Below, piece after piece: positions 42,986 to 51,188 of a stretch of 64,000 nucleotides of DNA. The stretch's first letter is position 1; each line of letters begins with the position of its first letter. Origin of the DNA: Sphingomonas sp. LM7 (GTDB taxonomy: Bacteria; Pseudomonadota; Alphaproteobacteria; Sphingomonadales; Sphingomonadaceae); NCBI RefSeq assembly GCF_002002925.1, contig NZ_CP019511.1, forward strand, positions 3,193,001-3,257,000, read 5' to 3'. The position numbers and the translations under genes are program-made. The notes under the pieces were generated by a model. The model did not search any database and was not told the DNA's origin. It worked only from the letters and a program-made list of their open reading frames with translations.

Positions 42986-45577
42986 ATGATGGCAGACGCT
43001 CAGACCGCAACCCAGGCGCCCGTAGTGACGCGCCGCGAGAATTATCGCGAGCCCGATTGGCGCGTTCCCGAGATCGCACTCGACTTCGATCTCGATCCCG
43101 CCGCGACGCGCGTCCGCACGACCCTGTGGGTCGAGCGCAACGGCAGCCATGCCGAGCCGCTGCGGCTGGCCGGCGAGGGGCTGACTGCGCTGGTCGTCCG
43201 GGTCGACGGCGTCGTCGCCGAGGATTGGACGATGGAAAGCGGCGGCCTTGTGGTCCCGCTCACCGGCGCCGCGCACAAGATCGAGACCGAAGTCGAGATC
43301 GCGCCCGAGCGCAACACCCAGCTGATGGGGCTCTATGCCTCGGGTGGGATCCTGTGCACCCAGTGCGAGGCCGAGGGCTTTCGCCGCATCACCTTCTTCC
43401 CCGACCGGCCCGACGTGCTCAGCCGCTACAAGGTCAAGCTGACTGCCGACAAGGCGCGCTTCCCGGTGCTGCTCGCCAATGGCGATCCGATCGCGTCGGG
43501 CGATCTGGAAGGCGGCAAGCACTGGGCCGAGTGGCACGATCCCTTCCCCAAGCCGAGCTATCTGTTCGCGATCGTCGCGGGCGATCTCGTCGCCAATCGC
43601 GGCAGCTTCACGACAATGTCGGGGCGCGAAGTGCAGCTGGGCATCTGGGTGCGCAGCCCCGATCTCGCCAAGACCGATCATGCGCTCCACGCGCTCAAGC
43701 TGAGCATGGCGTGGGACGAGAAGGTCTATGGCCGAGAGTACGACCTCGACGTGTTCAACATCGTCGCGGTGGAGGATTTCAATTTCGGCGCCATGGAGAA
43801 CAAGGGGCTGAACGTCTTCAACAGTCGCTACATCCTAGCCGACCCCGATACCGCGACCGACTATGACTATGACGCGATCGCCGCGGTGGTCGCGCACGAA
43901 TATTTCCATAACTGGTCGGGCAATCGCATCACCTGCCGTGACTGGTTCCAGCTCTCGCTCAAGGAAGGCTTCACGGTCTTCCGCGACCAGAGCTTCTCGG
44001 CCGATCAGGGCAGCGCCGCGGTCAAGCGGATCGAGGATGTCCGAGGCTTGCGCGCGTCGCAATTCCCCGAGGATGCCGGCCCGCTCGCGCATCCGGTGCG
44101 CCCCGACGAATATATCGAGATCAGCAACTTCTACACGGCGACGATCTACAACAAGGGCGCCGAAGTCATCCGGATGATGGCGACGATCCTCGGCCCCGAG
44201 AAGTTCCGCGCCGCGACCGATCTGTATTTCGACCGGTTCGACGGCACTGCCGCGACGTGCGAGGATTTCGTCCAGTCGATGGAGCAGGGCGGCGGCGTCG
44301 ATCTGACCCAGTTCCGCCGCTGGTACAGCCAGGCCGGCACGCCGCGCGTCTCGGCGACGCTTGCGCAGGAGGGCGGCCGCGCCCGCCTCACGCTGCGCCA
44401 GCACGTCCCGCCGACTCCGGGCCAGCCGGTCAAGGAACCGATGGTCATCCCGCTCAAGGTCAAGCTGTTCGGCGCGATCACCGGGCGGCCGATGTGCGAC
44501 GAGCAACTGGTATTGCTCAAGGACGAGACGCACGAGATCGTGTTCGAGAATTTGTCCGAGCAGCCGGTGCTGTCGGTCAATCGCGGCTTCTCCGCGCCGA
44601 TCGTGGTCGATACCAACCGGACGGCCAAGGACCTCGCCTTCCTCTCGGCGCATGATGACGATCCGTTCGCGCGCTACGAGGCGATGCAGCAGCTGATGCT
44701 CGATACGCTGGTCGCGTCGGTCGCCAATGGCGGCACCGACCATACTGCGGTGATCGAGGCAGTGCGCAATACGCTCACCGACCCGGCGCTCGACCGCGCC
44801 TTCGTGGCGGAGGCAGTGCTGCTCCCGTCGGACAGCTTCATCGGCGACCAGATGCCGGTGGTCGAGCCCGAGGCGATCTTTCGCGCGCGTGAGGCGCTCC
44901 GCCAGGATCTCGGCAAGGCGCTCGCGACCGAATGGCGCGCCGCCTATGAAGGCAGCCTCGCCAATCGCTTTGAATATTCGCCCGCGGCCAAGGGCGCGCG
45001 GCGGCTGAAGACAGTGGCGCTCGGCTATATCGCGGCAAGCGGCGCGGCCGATGCCGAGAAGCTGGCGTTCGACCAGTTCAGCGGTGCGGACAACATGACC
45101 GACCGTCAGGGCGCGCTGACCACGCTGGTCAACGGCGCCTCGCCGTTGCGCGAAGAAGCGCTGGAGGCGTTTTACAAGCGCTATCAGGGCAATGGCCTGG
45201 TGCTCGACAAATGGTTCCAGACCCAGGCGCTGTCGGCGCGCGAGGACGCGCTGCAGGTCGTCGAGCGGCTGGCCGCGCATCCTGACTTCACGCTGTCGAA
45301 CCCCAATCGTGCACGTTCGCTGATCGGTGCATTCAGCGTCAACCAGCGCGCGTTCCACGACGTGTCGGGCCGCGGCTACCGCTTCGTCACCGACCAGCTG
45401 ATCGCGCTCGACAAGCTCAATCCGCAGACCGCGGCCAAGCTGCTGCCGCCGCTCGGCCGCTGGAAGCGCTTCGACGAAGGCCGTGCCGCCAAGATGCGCG
45501 CCGAGCTCGAACGCATCGTCGCGACGCCGGGGCTGAGCAAGGACATGTTCGAACAGGCGAGCAAGTCGCTGGATTAG
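42986..45577 (+). CDS. pepN: Aminopeptidase N (M1)
   Basis: Broad-specificity cytoplasmic zinc aminopeptidase of E. coli PepN type, 863 aa. Visible features: N-terminal saddle domain, the exopeptidase loop NFGAMENKGLNVFNSRYIL (GAMEN), the gluzincin site His304-Glu305-x-x-His308 in VVAHEYFHNWSGNRITCRD with the third ligand Glu327 in SLKEGFTVF, and a C-terminal alpha-solenoid (from about residue 540, DNMTDRQGALTTLV onward). No signal peptide. The second ATG (42989) is an equivalent start. It stands alone between the M28 genes and a GT39-like gene. Confidence 0.97.
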   Translation: MMADAQTATQAPVVTRRENYREPDWRVPEIALDFDLDPAATRVRTTLWVERNGSHAEPLRLAGEGLTALVVRVDGVVAEDWTMESGGLVVPLTGAAHKIETEVEIAPERNTQLMGLYASGGILCTQCEAEGFRRITFFPDRPDVLSRYKVKLTADKARFPVLLANGDPIASGDLEGGKHWAEWHDPFPKPSYLFAIVAGDLVANRGSFTTMSGREVQLGIWVRSPDLAKTDHALHALKLSMAWDEKVYGREYDLDVFNIVAVEDFNFGAMENKGLNVFNSRYILADPDTATDYDYDAIAAVVAHEYFHNWSGNRITCRDWFQLSLKEGFTVFRDQSFSADQGSAAVKRIEDVRGLRASQFPEDAGPLAHPVRPDEYIEISNFYTATIYNKGAEVIRMMATILGPEKFRAATDLYFDRFDGTAATCEDFVQSMEQGGGVDLTQFRRWYSQAGTPRVSATLAQEGGRARLTLRQHVPPTPGQPVKEPMVIPLKVKLFGAITGRPMCDEQLVLLKDETHEIVFENLSEQPVLSVNRGFSAPIVVDTNRTAKDLAFLSAHDDDPFARYEAMQQLMLDTLVASVANGGTDHTAVIEAVRNTLTDPALDRAFVAEAVLLPSDSFIGDQMPVVEPEAIFRAREALRQDLGKALATEWRAAYEGSLANRFEYSPAAKGARRLKTVALGYIAASGAADAEKLAFDQFSGADNMTDRQGALTTLVNGASPLREEALEAFYKRYQGNGLVLDKWFQTQALSAREDALQVVERLAAHPDFTLSNPNRARSLIGAFSVNQRAFHDVSGRGYRFVTDQLIALDKLNPQTAAKLLPPLGRWKRFDEGRAAKMRAELERIVATPGLSKDMFEQASKSLD

Positions 45578-45597
45578 GGCAGCGCCCAGCGGTTGCC

Positions 45598-45619
45598 GGT
45601 TCGGGACAAGCCCGGAACC
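45598..45619. repeat. Hairpin downstream of pepN
   Basis: GGTTCGGGACAAGCCCGGAA with the last two bases CC forms an eight-pair stem with one bulge, 20 bp after the pepN stop. No T-run follows. It may end the pepN mRNA or be a small REP-like element. Confidence 0.4.
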
Positions 45620-45749
45620 GACGGGCGGGCGGGTTCGTGACAGGGGTGGGGCGGTCCGCTAAGCAACGGTCAACGCGGTCGCAACCAAGGCTATTATCGA
45701 TGCACTTGTCCCGGAGTCCGGCCGCCGAGCACCGGGTCATGCCGCGCTG

Positions 45750-47306
45750 ATGCCAGGCGAGAGCCCCGTCGCGGCGGTACGTGCGCCGCGCCTGCCGCCG
45801 CTTGCTGCACTGCTCGATACGGTCCCGAACTGGGCGATCCTGCTCTTCGCCGCGATCGTCGTGCGCGCCGTCGCGTTCGGCAACCCGGTCGTCCATGTCG
45901 ATGAGGAATTCTATTTCTACACGGCGCAGCGCATGCTCGACGGCGCCCTGCCGTTCGTCGACATCTGGGATCGCAAGCCGATCGGGCTGTTCCTGATCTA
46001 CCTCCCCGGCGCGGCGTTCGGCCCGGTGGCCGGGCTGTGGGTCTATCAGGCGATGGCGCTGGCCAGCGTGGTGCTCACTGCCTGCCTCATCCTGCGGCTC
46101 GCCGACCATGCCGGCTGGGGCCGGGGCGGGCTGGTCGCAGCGCTGCTCTACATCTTCATGCTCGGCTATGGCGACGGACAGAGCGGCCAGGCGCCGGTCT
46201 TCTACAATCTCCTCACCGGCCTTGCGATGCTGCTCGCCTTGCCGTGCGCCGCCTCGGCCGATTCCGATCCGCTCCGCCGCGGCAAGGCAGTCGCCGCGAT
46301 GGCGCTGATCGGGCTGGCGCTGCAGGTCAAATATTCGGTGCTGTTCGAGGGCATGTTCCTTGGGCTCTGGCTGTTGTGGCGCGAACATCGCCTCGGCCAT
46401 GGGCCGGACCGCATTGCGCGGTTCGGGCTGAGCCTGGTCGCGACGGCGATGCTGCCGACGATCATCGCCTGGGGCTATTACGCCGCGATCGGCCAAGGCG
46501 AGGCGTGGTTCTACGCCAATTTCGGCTCGATCTTCGATCGCCAGAGCGATCCTGCGCTGGTGTTGCTCGGCGCCTTCCTCAAGGTCGCGCTGATCCTCGG
46601 GCCGCTACTCGTCGTCAGCGGGCTGTCGCGCCATGTGCCGGTCAGCGACGAAAGCGAGCGTCCGGTGCGCGCGCTGATGTTCGGCTGGCTGATCGCCGCG
46701 GTGGTCGGGCTCATCCTGTTCGGCACCTGGTTCAATCATTATGCGCTGCCGGTGATGCTGCCGGCCTGCGTGTGCTGCGCGGGGTTCCTCGGCAGCAATG
46801 CGATCGGGCGGAAGGTCGTCACGCCGATCCTGCTGCTCGCGGCCGGGGTCGGCGGCGAATATACCGTGTGGAGCGCGAAGTGGCATCGCGGCGACGCCGC
46901 GCAGCTCGAGACGCTGGTCGAGGCGATCGGGCATGGCCGCGGCTGCCTCTATGTCTATTCGGGCAATGTCAGCCTGTATGGGCATAGCGGGCGGTGCACG
47001 CTGTCCGACTGGGTGTTCCCCAGCCATTTGTCGCGCGAGCGCGAGAATGGCGCGATCGGCGTCGACCAGCTTGCCGAGATCGCGCGGATCTTCGCGCGCA
47101 AGCCGGAAGTCGTGGTGATGGCGCCGGCCTTTTCGGGCGAGCGTGCCCAATCGCGTGCGCTCGTCCTCACCAAGCTGCGCGACCGCCGCTACACGCTGCG
47201 CGGCCGCTATCCGCTCGGCAAGCTGATGCTCGACGTCTACGCCGCGCCGGGCAGCACCGCGGGGGTCCCGCCGGCACCGCGTTTGGCGGCCAGCAGCCCC
47301 TCATAA
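45750..47306 (+). CDS. GT39/ArnT-like membrane glycosyltransferase
   Basis: A 518-residue polytopic inner-membrane protein with about eleven helices, beginning with a helix at residues 27-48 and the periplasmic loop VVHVDEEFYFYTAQRMLDG, where the DE pair is the catalytic-loop signature of GT-C enzymes. WDRKPIGLFLIYL and GYGDGQSGQAPVFYN are further conserved GT39/PMT_2 stretches. A soluble C-terminal part has CLYVYSGNVSLYGHSGRC. It probably transfers a sugar from a polyprenyl carrier to an unknown acceptor. Its 3' end overlaps the convergent GT4 gene by 70 bp and codes a low-complexity tail. Confidence 0.8.
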   Translation: MPGESPVAAVRAPRLPPLAALLDTVPNWAILLFAAIVVRAVAFGNPVVHVDEEFYFYTAQRMLDGALPFVDIWDRKPIGLFLIYLPGAAFGPVAGLWVYQAMALASVVLTACLILRLADHAGWGRGGLVAALLYIFMLGYGDGQSGQAPVFYNLLTGLAMLLALPCAASADSDPLRRGKAVAAMALIGLALQVKYSVLFEGMFLGLWLLWREHRLGHGPDRIARFGLSLVATAMLPTIIAWGYYAAIGQGEAWFYANFGSIFDRQSDPALVLLGAFLKVALILGPLLVVSGLSRHVPVSDESERPVRALMFGWLIAAVVGLILFGTWFNHYALPVMLPACVCCAGFLGSNAIGRKVVTPILLLAAGVGGEYTVWSAKWHRGDAAQLETLVEAIGHGRGCLYVYSGNVSLYGHSGRCTLSDWVFPSHLSRERENGAIGVDQLAEIARIFARKPEVVVMAPAFSGERAQSRALVLTKLRDRRYTLRGRYPLGKLMLDVYAAPGSTAGVPPAPRLAASSPS

Positions 47307-48442
47307 TAGGCCATGAGCTCGACCGTGTGGTCGCGGTCGCTGCGCACCTTGCCGGCGGCGACGCGCGCGGCGGCGCGCAGGATCGCGGGCTCGCGTGCGA
47401 ACATCCGGCGTACCGCTGCGGCGGCCGACAGCGCGTCGCGCGCGGCATAGGTCTCGGCAAACAGCGGATCGGCGATCTCGGCGAACCCGCCTTCGTCTGG
47501 CCCGATCAGCGGCAGGCCGGAAGCCAGCGCCTCGGAGGCGACCAGCCCGAACGGCTCTGCATCCGATCCGTGGATCAGCGCGTCGCAACTCGCCATGATG
47601 CGGGAGAGGCGGACGCGGTCATAGACCGGGCGGAAGATGCGGATATGCGGGCTGCCGGCGATGCGCTGCTCCAGGTGACGCCGCTCGGGGCCGTCCCCGA
47701 TCAGGATAAGGCCGACCGGAATGTCGGTCGCGGCGGACTCGACGGCGTCGATCACCAGCGGCCAGCGCTTTTCCTTGTGGTGCCGGCCAAGCCCGAGCAG
47801 CAGATGCCCCTCGGGCGGCAGGCCGCATTGCTCGAGCAGCGCGATGCGCAATTTCTCGTCGCGCAGATCGGGTGAGAACCAGCTGCGCTCGATCCCCAGC
47901 GGCATCGACGCATCGACGGTCATCCCCCGCCGGCGAAAGCGCTTGGCGAGCGCCGGGCCGTTGGTGACGAACGCGTCGTAATGGCCGAGAAAGCGGTTCA
48001 TGTAGCGCGTGTACCAGGCGAAGGCGCGCTCGACCTGGATCGGCGTGGCGATATTGTCGAGCCAGCGCTGCGGATAGGCACCCATCTGGTCGCCATGCGC
48101 GAAGAACACCTTGAGCGACGGCCCCTTCCAGTTGGCGACGGTCCAGGCCGGCAGCCAGGGCGAGCTGCATTCGACGATGTCGGGCTGAAGCTGGTCGAGC
48201 AGCTTCCACACCGGCTCGTCCTTGACGAAGATGCAGTAGTTGCGGTCGAGCACCAGTGCCGGCGACTTGACCCACAGGATGCGGCCGCCGCCCGGGCGAT
48301 CCTCGACGCCGTCTTCCAGTGCGGGGGCGATCACGGTCAGCTCATGACCCATATCGGCCATGATCCCGATCTTGCGATCGATATAGGTGCGCACCCCGCC
48401 GCCGGTGGGCGAGTAGAATTCGTTGACGTCGACGATCCGCAT
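47237..48442 (-). CDS. GT4-family glycosyltransferase
   Basis: A 401-residue cytoplasmic GT-B glycosyltransferase. The N-terminal half has VNEFYSPTGGGVRTYIDRKI (glycine loop, residues 5-24). The C-terminal half has LLGLGRHHKEKRWPLVIDAV, LILIGDGPERRHLE and the donor-binding EX7E region GSDAEPFGLVASEALASGLP. The ATG has GAGGAG upstream. It is the third gene in a unit with the multi-pass membrane protein and DUF2141 genes (10 bp after DUF2141). The last residues (AAKRGAGGTPAVLPGAA) are encoded antisense to the GT39-like gene. Sugar and acceptor are unknown. Confidence 0.9.
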   Translation of the reverse strand: MRIVDVNEFYSPTGGGVRTYIDRKIGIMADMGHELTVIAPALEDGVEDRPGGGRILWVKSPALVLDRNYCIFVKDEPVWKLLDQLQPDIVECSSPWLPAWTVANWKGPSLKVFFAHGDQMGAYPQRWLDNIATPIQVERAFAWYTRYMNRFLGHYDAFVTNGPALAKRFRRRGMTVDASMPLGIERSWFSPDLRDEKLRIALLEQCGLPPEGHLLLGLGRHHKEKRWPLVIDAVESAATDIPVGLILIGDGPERRHLEQRIAGSPHIRIFRPVYDRVRLSRIMASCDALIHGSDAEPFGLVASEALASGLPLIGPDEGGFAEIADPLFAETYAARDALSAAAAVRRMFAREPAILRAAARVAAGKVRSDRDHTVELMAYYEGLLAAKRGAGGTPAVLPGAA

Positions 48443-48452
48443 GGCCGTCTCC

Positions 48453-48965
48453 TCAGTCGAGCGGGGCGAAGCCGCCTAGGCCCTTCAGATACTGGGCACG
48501 CACGGTGATCTGGCCGCCGCTGGCGGGCACGTTGACCAGCGCCTGGCGGACCTTGGGCCGGCTGCGGCCGAGCCGCGCATTGCTCGGGAAGCCGGCGCCG
48601 TCCTGCCAGAAGTTGAACTTGTTCTTGCCGTCGCGGTCATGCGTAAACAGCAGCGCCCATTGCCCCGCGCTCGGCGCGCGGATGCACAGGCTGACGGCAC
48701 CTGCGGCCGGCGTGGGTGCCCATACGCGGCGCATCTGCTTGCCCTCGGCCTTGATCGTGCGGTCGTCCTTGAGGAAATCCTCCTCGTTGCCCGGATAGAG
48801 CTCGAGCTTGAGGCGGCCGCTGCGATCCTTGAGGCCCGTTACGTTGACGTACAGCTTGGGTCCCGATCCCGCAGCGCAGGAGCCGTCGAGCGGGTCCTGC
48901 GCGCGTGCGGCGCCGGGCAGCGCCACCGCGGCCAAGGCGAGGGAGAGAAGGGCAGGGCGAATCAT
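48453..48965 (-). CDS. DUF2141 domain exported protein
   Basis: A 170-residue protein with a signal peptide (MIRPALLSLALAAVALPGAA, cleaved after RA before QDPLDG). The DUF2141 domain follows: LYVNVTGLKDRSGRLKLELY, LKDDRTIKAEGKQMRR, and the ending block WALLFTHDRDGKNKFNF with GFPSNARLG, a beta-sandwich fold of unknown function. The start overlaps the stop of the upstream membrane-protein gene (ATGA) and the GT4 gene follows, tying it to the glycosylation locus. Confidence 0.88.
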   Translation of the reverse strand: MIRPALLSLALAAVALPGAARAQDPLDGSCAAGSGPKLYVNVTGLKDRSGRLKLELYPGNEEDFLKDDRTIKAEGKQMRRVWAPTPAAGAVSLCIRAPSAGQWALLFTHDRDGKNKFNFWQDGAGFPSNARLGRSRPKVRQALVNVPASGGQITVRAQYLKGLGGFAPLD

Positions 48966-49915
48966 TGCTTGTTCCTCGTGATCAGTGCGTGCGCGCTGAA
49001 GCCCGCGATCAGCGCGACATGGGCCAGGAGCGTCAGCGCCGCGATCAGCGCCATCAGTTCGGGAAGCGCCTCGCCCTGGCCGATCACCACGCCGGCGATC
49101 GTCGCGAAAGCGACTTCCTTGTTGGGGACGAGCGGCAGGCGCCAGACGAGCAGCCGGCCGGCGGCCATCAGCAGCCAGAAGCCGATCGAGACTTCGGGGA
49201 GCGCGAAATGCCACGCGACGGCGATGAGCAGCGAACCGGTGAGGATGCGGGTGCAATGCACGCCGAAGATCCACCACAGCATGCTGCGCGGCAGCGAGAA
49301 TACGCGGCGCGAAAAGATCATGAAGGGGAGCGAGGTGCCGATGATGATCGCGATCGATCCCCACACCCAATATTGCTGGGTGCCGGTGAGCAGGCCCATG
49401 CCGAACGGTGCGGCGAGCAGGATCATCGCCAGCGTGACCGCGTTGCCCGCGATCGCCGACAGGATCGTCACGTCCTTCACTGCGCCAAACGGCGCCGCGA
49501 CCATCTGGGTGCGCTGGCGTGCCCAGGCGTAGAAATAGGCCTCGCCCGAATAGCCGATCAGCACTTCGTTCGAGATGCGCTTCTTGTGGAGCGCGGCCAT
49601 GCCGGCGATCGGGATGTTCCACAGCCGCTTGAAGATCACATAGTCGAAGGTCGGCGGCCCCAGATAATAGAGCAGCAACGCGATATAGAAGAGCGGGTGC
49701 GTCGGAAGCCGGCGCGACAGCCCGGCCAGCCCCGAATCGAACAGCTCGTGCGCCAGCGCGCCGATCATCAGCAGCGTCAGCGCGCCGCCGAGCAGCATCG
49801 GCCAGCGCCGCCTGATCTTTTCGACGGGCTCCAGGCCCGCAAGGTCCGGCGTGCTCGCCAACGGAGCTTCGACAGCGCTGGTGTTCACCGAAGCCTCCAC
49901 TGCTGGTTCGTTCAC
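48962..49915 (-). CDS. Multi-pass membrane protein, possibly flippase-like
   Basis: A 317-residue inner-membrane protein. A cytoplasmic N-terminus of about 38 residues (acidic then RRRW) leads into seven or eight hydrophobic helices. The layout, with YYLGPPTFDYVIFKRLWNIP and NEVLIGYSGEAYFYAWARQR between helices, resembles the LPG-synthase transmembrane / UPF0104 'flippase-like' group, but I cannot confirm the family. The start is GTG at 49915; no strong ribosome binding site is seen and internal starts are possible. It is coupled to DUF2141 (ATGA) and lies in the same unit as a GT4 enzyme, so export or modification of a lipid-linked glycan is a reasonable guess. Confidence 0.7.
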   Translation of the reverse strand: MNEPAVEASVNTSAVEAPLASTPDLAGLEPVEKIRRRWPMLLGGALTLLMIGALAHELFDSGLAGLSRRLPTHPLFYIALLLYYLGPPTFDYVIFKRLWNIPIAGMAALHKKRISNEVLIGYSGEAYFYAWARQRTQMVAAPFGAVKDVTILSAIAGNAVTLAMILLAAPFGMGLLTGTQQYWVWGSIAIIIGTSLPFMIFSRRVFSLPRSMLWWIFGVHCTRILTGSLLIAVAWHFALPEVSIGFWLLMAAGRLLVWRLPLVPNKEVAFATIAGVVIGQGEALPELMALIAALTLLAHVALIAGFSAHALITRNKQ

Positions 49916-50078
49916 TGGGTCATTTCCGCTGCAGACACGTCAAAACAAATTTCGCTTTGTTTCCGCGTCTTGCATCGCCCCCCGAATGTGCGCGCCCGTG
50001 CGGAGATGGCCAACTGACAGCAGAATGCGGTTTATTGCTGGGGCGATTTGGGCGTAAGCGTGGCAATCTACAAGACAT

Positions 50079-51188
50079 ATGTCGCACCGCACCCCCGCCG
50101 CCACCGCCCGACACATCCTCACCTGCGCCCAGACGATGCGCGGCGGCGGGGTCGAACGCGCGATGCTGCGCATGGCGCAAGGGTGGCTGCGCGAGGGGCG
50201 CCGGGTCACGCTGGTGCTCGGCAGCGACGAAGGGCCGCTGGCTGACGAGATCCCCGCGGGCATCGAACTGATCCAGCTCGAGGACGCCCGCTATTCGGCG
50301 CTGTTCCGGCTCGGCGCGCATGTCCGCGCGACCAAGCCGGACCTGATCTTCTGCCCCGGCAACCACTATAGCGCCGTCGCCGCGCTTGCTCGGCTCGACC
50401 TCGGCCGCGCCTGTCCGCCGATCGTCGCCAAGGTTTCGAATGCGCTCGTCCGGCCCGAACAGGGCGCCGCCGCCGCCTGGGCGTACCGGCGCTGGCTACG
50501 GCTCCACCGGCGCTTCCTCGACCATGTCGTCGCGATGACGCCGGCGATGGCGGCGGAGGCAGTGACGGAGATGCGCATGCCGCCCGAGCGGGTGAGCGTG
50601 ATCGCCAACCCGCCTGCCACCGCGCGTGCCGACGCCGTGCCGGTCGAACTGCCCGCGGGACGGTACATCGTCGGCGTCGGGCGGCTCGAACCGCAGAAGC
50701 GCTGGGACCGGCTGATCGCCGCGTTGCCAAAGATCGCCGATGGCGACGTCCGCCTGCTGATCCTCGGCGAAGGCGGGCAGCGCGCGACGCTGGAAGCGCA
50801 AGTCGCGTCGCTCGGCTTGGGTGATCGCGTTTCGATGCCGGGGCATGCCGGCGATCCGCTTCCCGCGCTGCAGGGCGCGGCGGTGGCGGTTCTGACTTCG
50901 GATTATGAAGGCGTACCCGGGGTGCTGCGCGAGGCACTGTCGGTGGGGACGCCGGTGGTGTCGACCGAATCGAGCGTGGCGGTGCGCGAAATCGTCGACG
51001 GGGCCGAACTGGGCAGCGTGATCGCGCGCGAAGACGCCGTCGGGCTGGTTGCGGCATTGGACTATTGGCTGACGCCGGGGCGCGCGCGCCCTGCGCCTGT
51101 GCTGGCGGGCGGCGATCCGATTGCGGACTACCTCGCGCTGTTCGACGGATTGGTGGATGCTCGCGCCGAGGTTCAGCGCATCCGGTAG
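50079..51188 (+). CDS. GT4-family glycosyltransferase
   Basis: A 369-residue GT-B glycosyltransferase. N-terminal half: HILTCAQTMRGGGVERAMLR (glycine loop near residues 12-31) and FCPGNHYSAVAALA. C-terminal half: YIVGVGRLEPQKRWDRLIAA, LLILGEGGQRATLEAQV and the donor-site block SDYEGVPGVLREALSVGTPV with the EX7E glutamates. It is similar in layout to WaaG/PimA-type enzymes that work on lipopolysaccharide or capsular glycans. It is divergent from the flippase-like unit and overlaps the convergent TonB receptor gene by 16 bp. Substrates unknown. Confidence 0.9.
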   Translation: MSHRTPAATARHILTCAQTMRGGGVERAMLRMAQGWLREGRRVTLVLGSDEGPLADEIPAGIELIQLEDARYSALFRLGAHVRATKPDLIFCPGNHYSAVAALARLDLGRACPPIVAKVSNALVRPEQGAAAAWAYRRWLRLHRRFLDHVVAMTPAMAAEAVTEMRMPPERVSVIANPPATARADAVPVELPAGRYIVGVGRLEPQKRWDRLIAALPKIADGDVRLLILGEGGQRATLEAQVASLGLGDRVSMPGHAGDPLPALQGAAVAVLTSDYEGVPGVLREALSVGTPVVSTESSVAVREIVDGAELGSVIAREDAVGLVAALDYWLTPGRARPAPVLAGGDPIADYLALFDGLVDARAEVQRIR

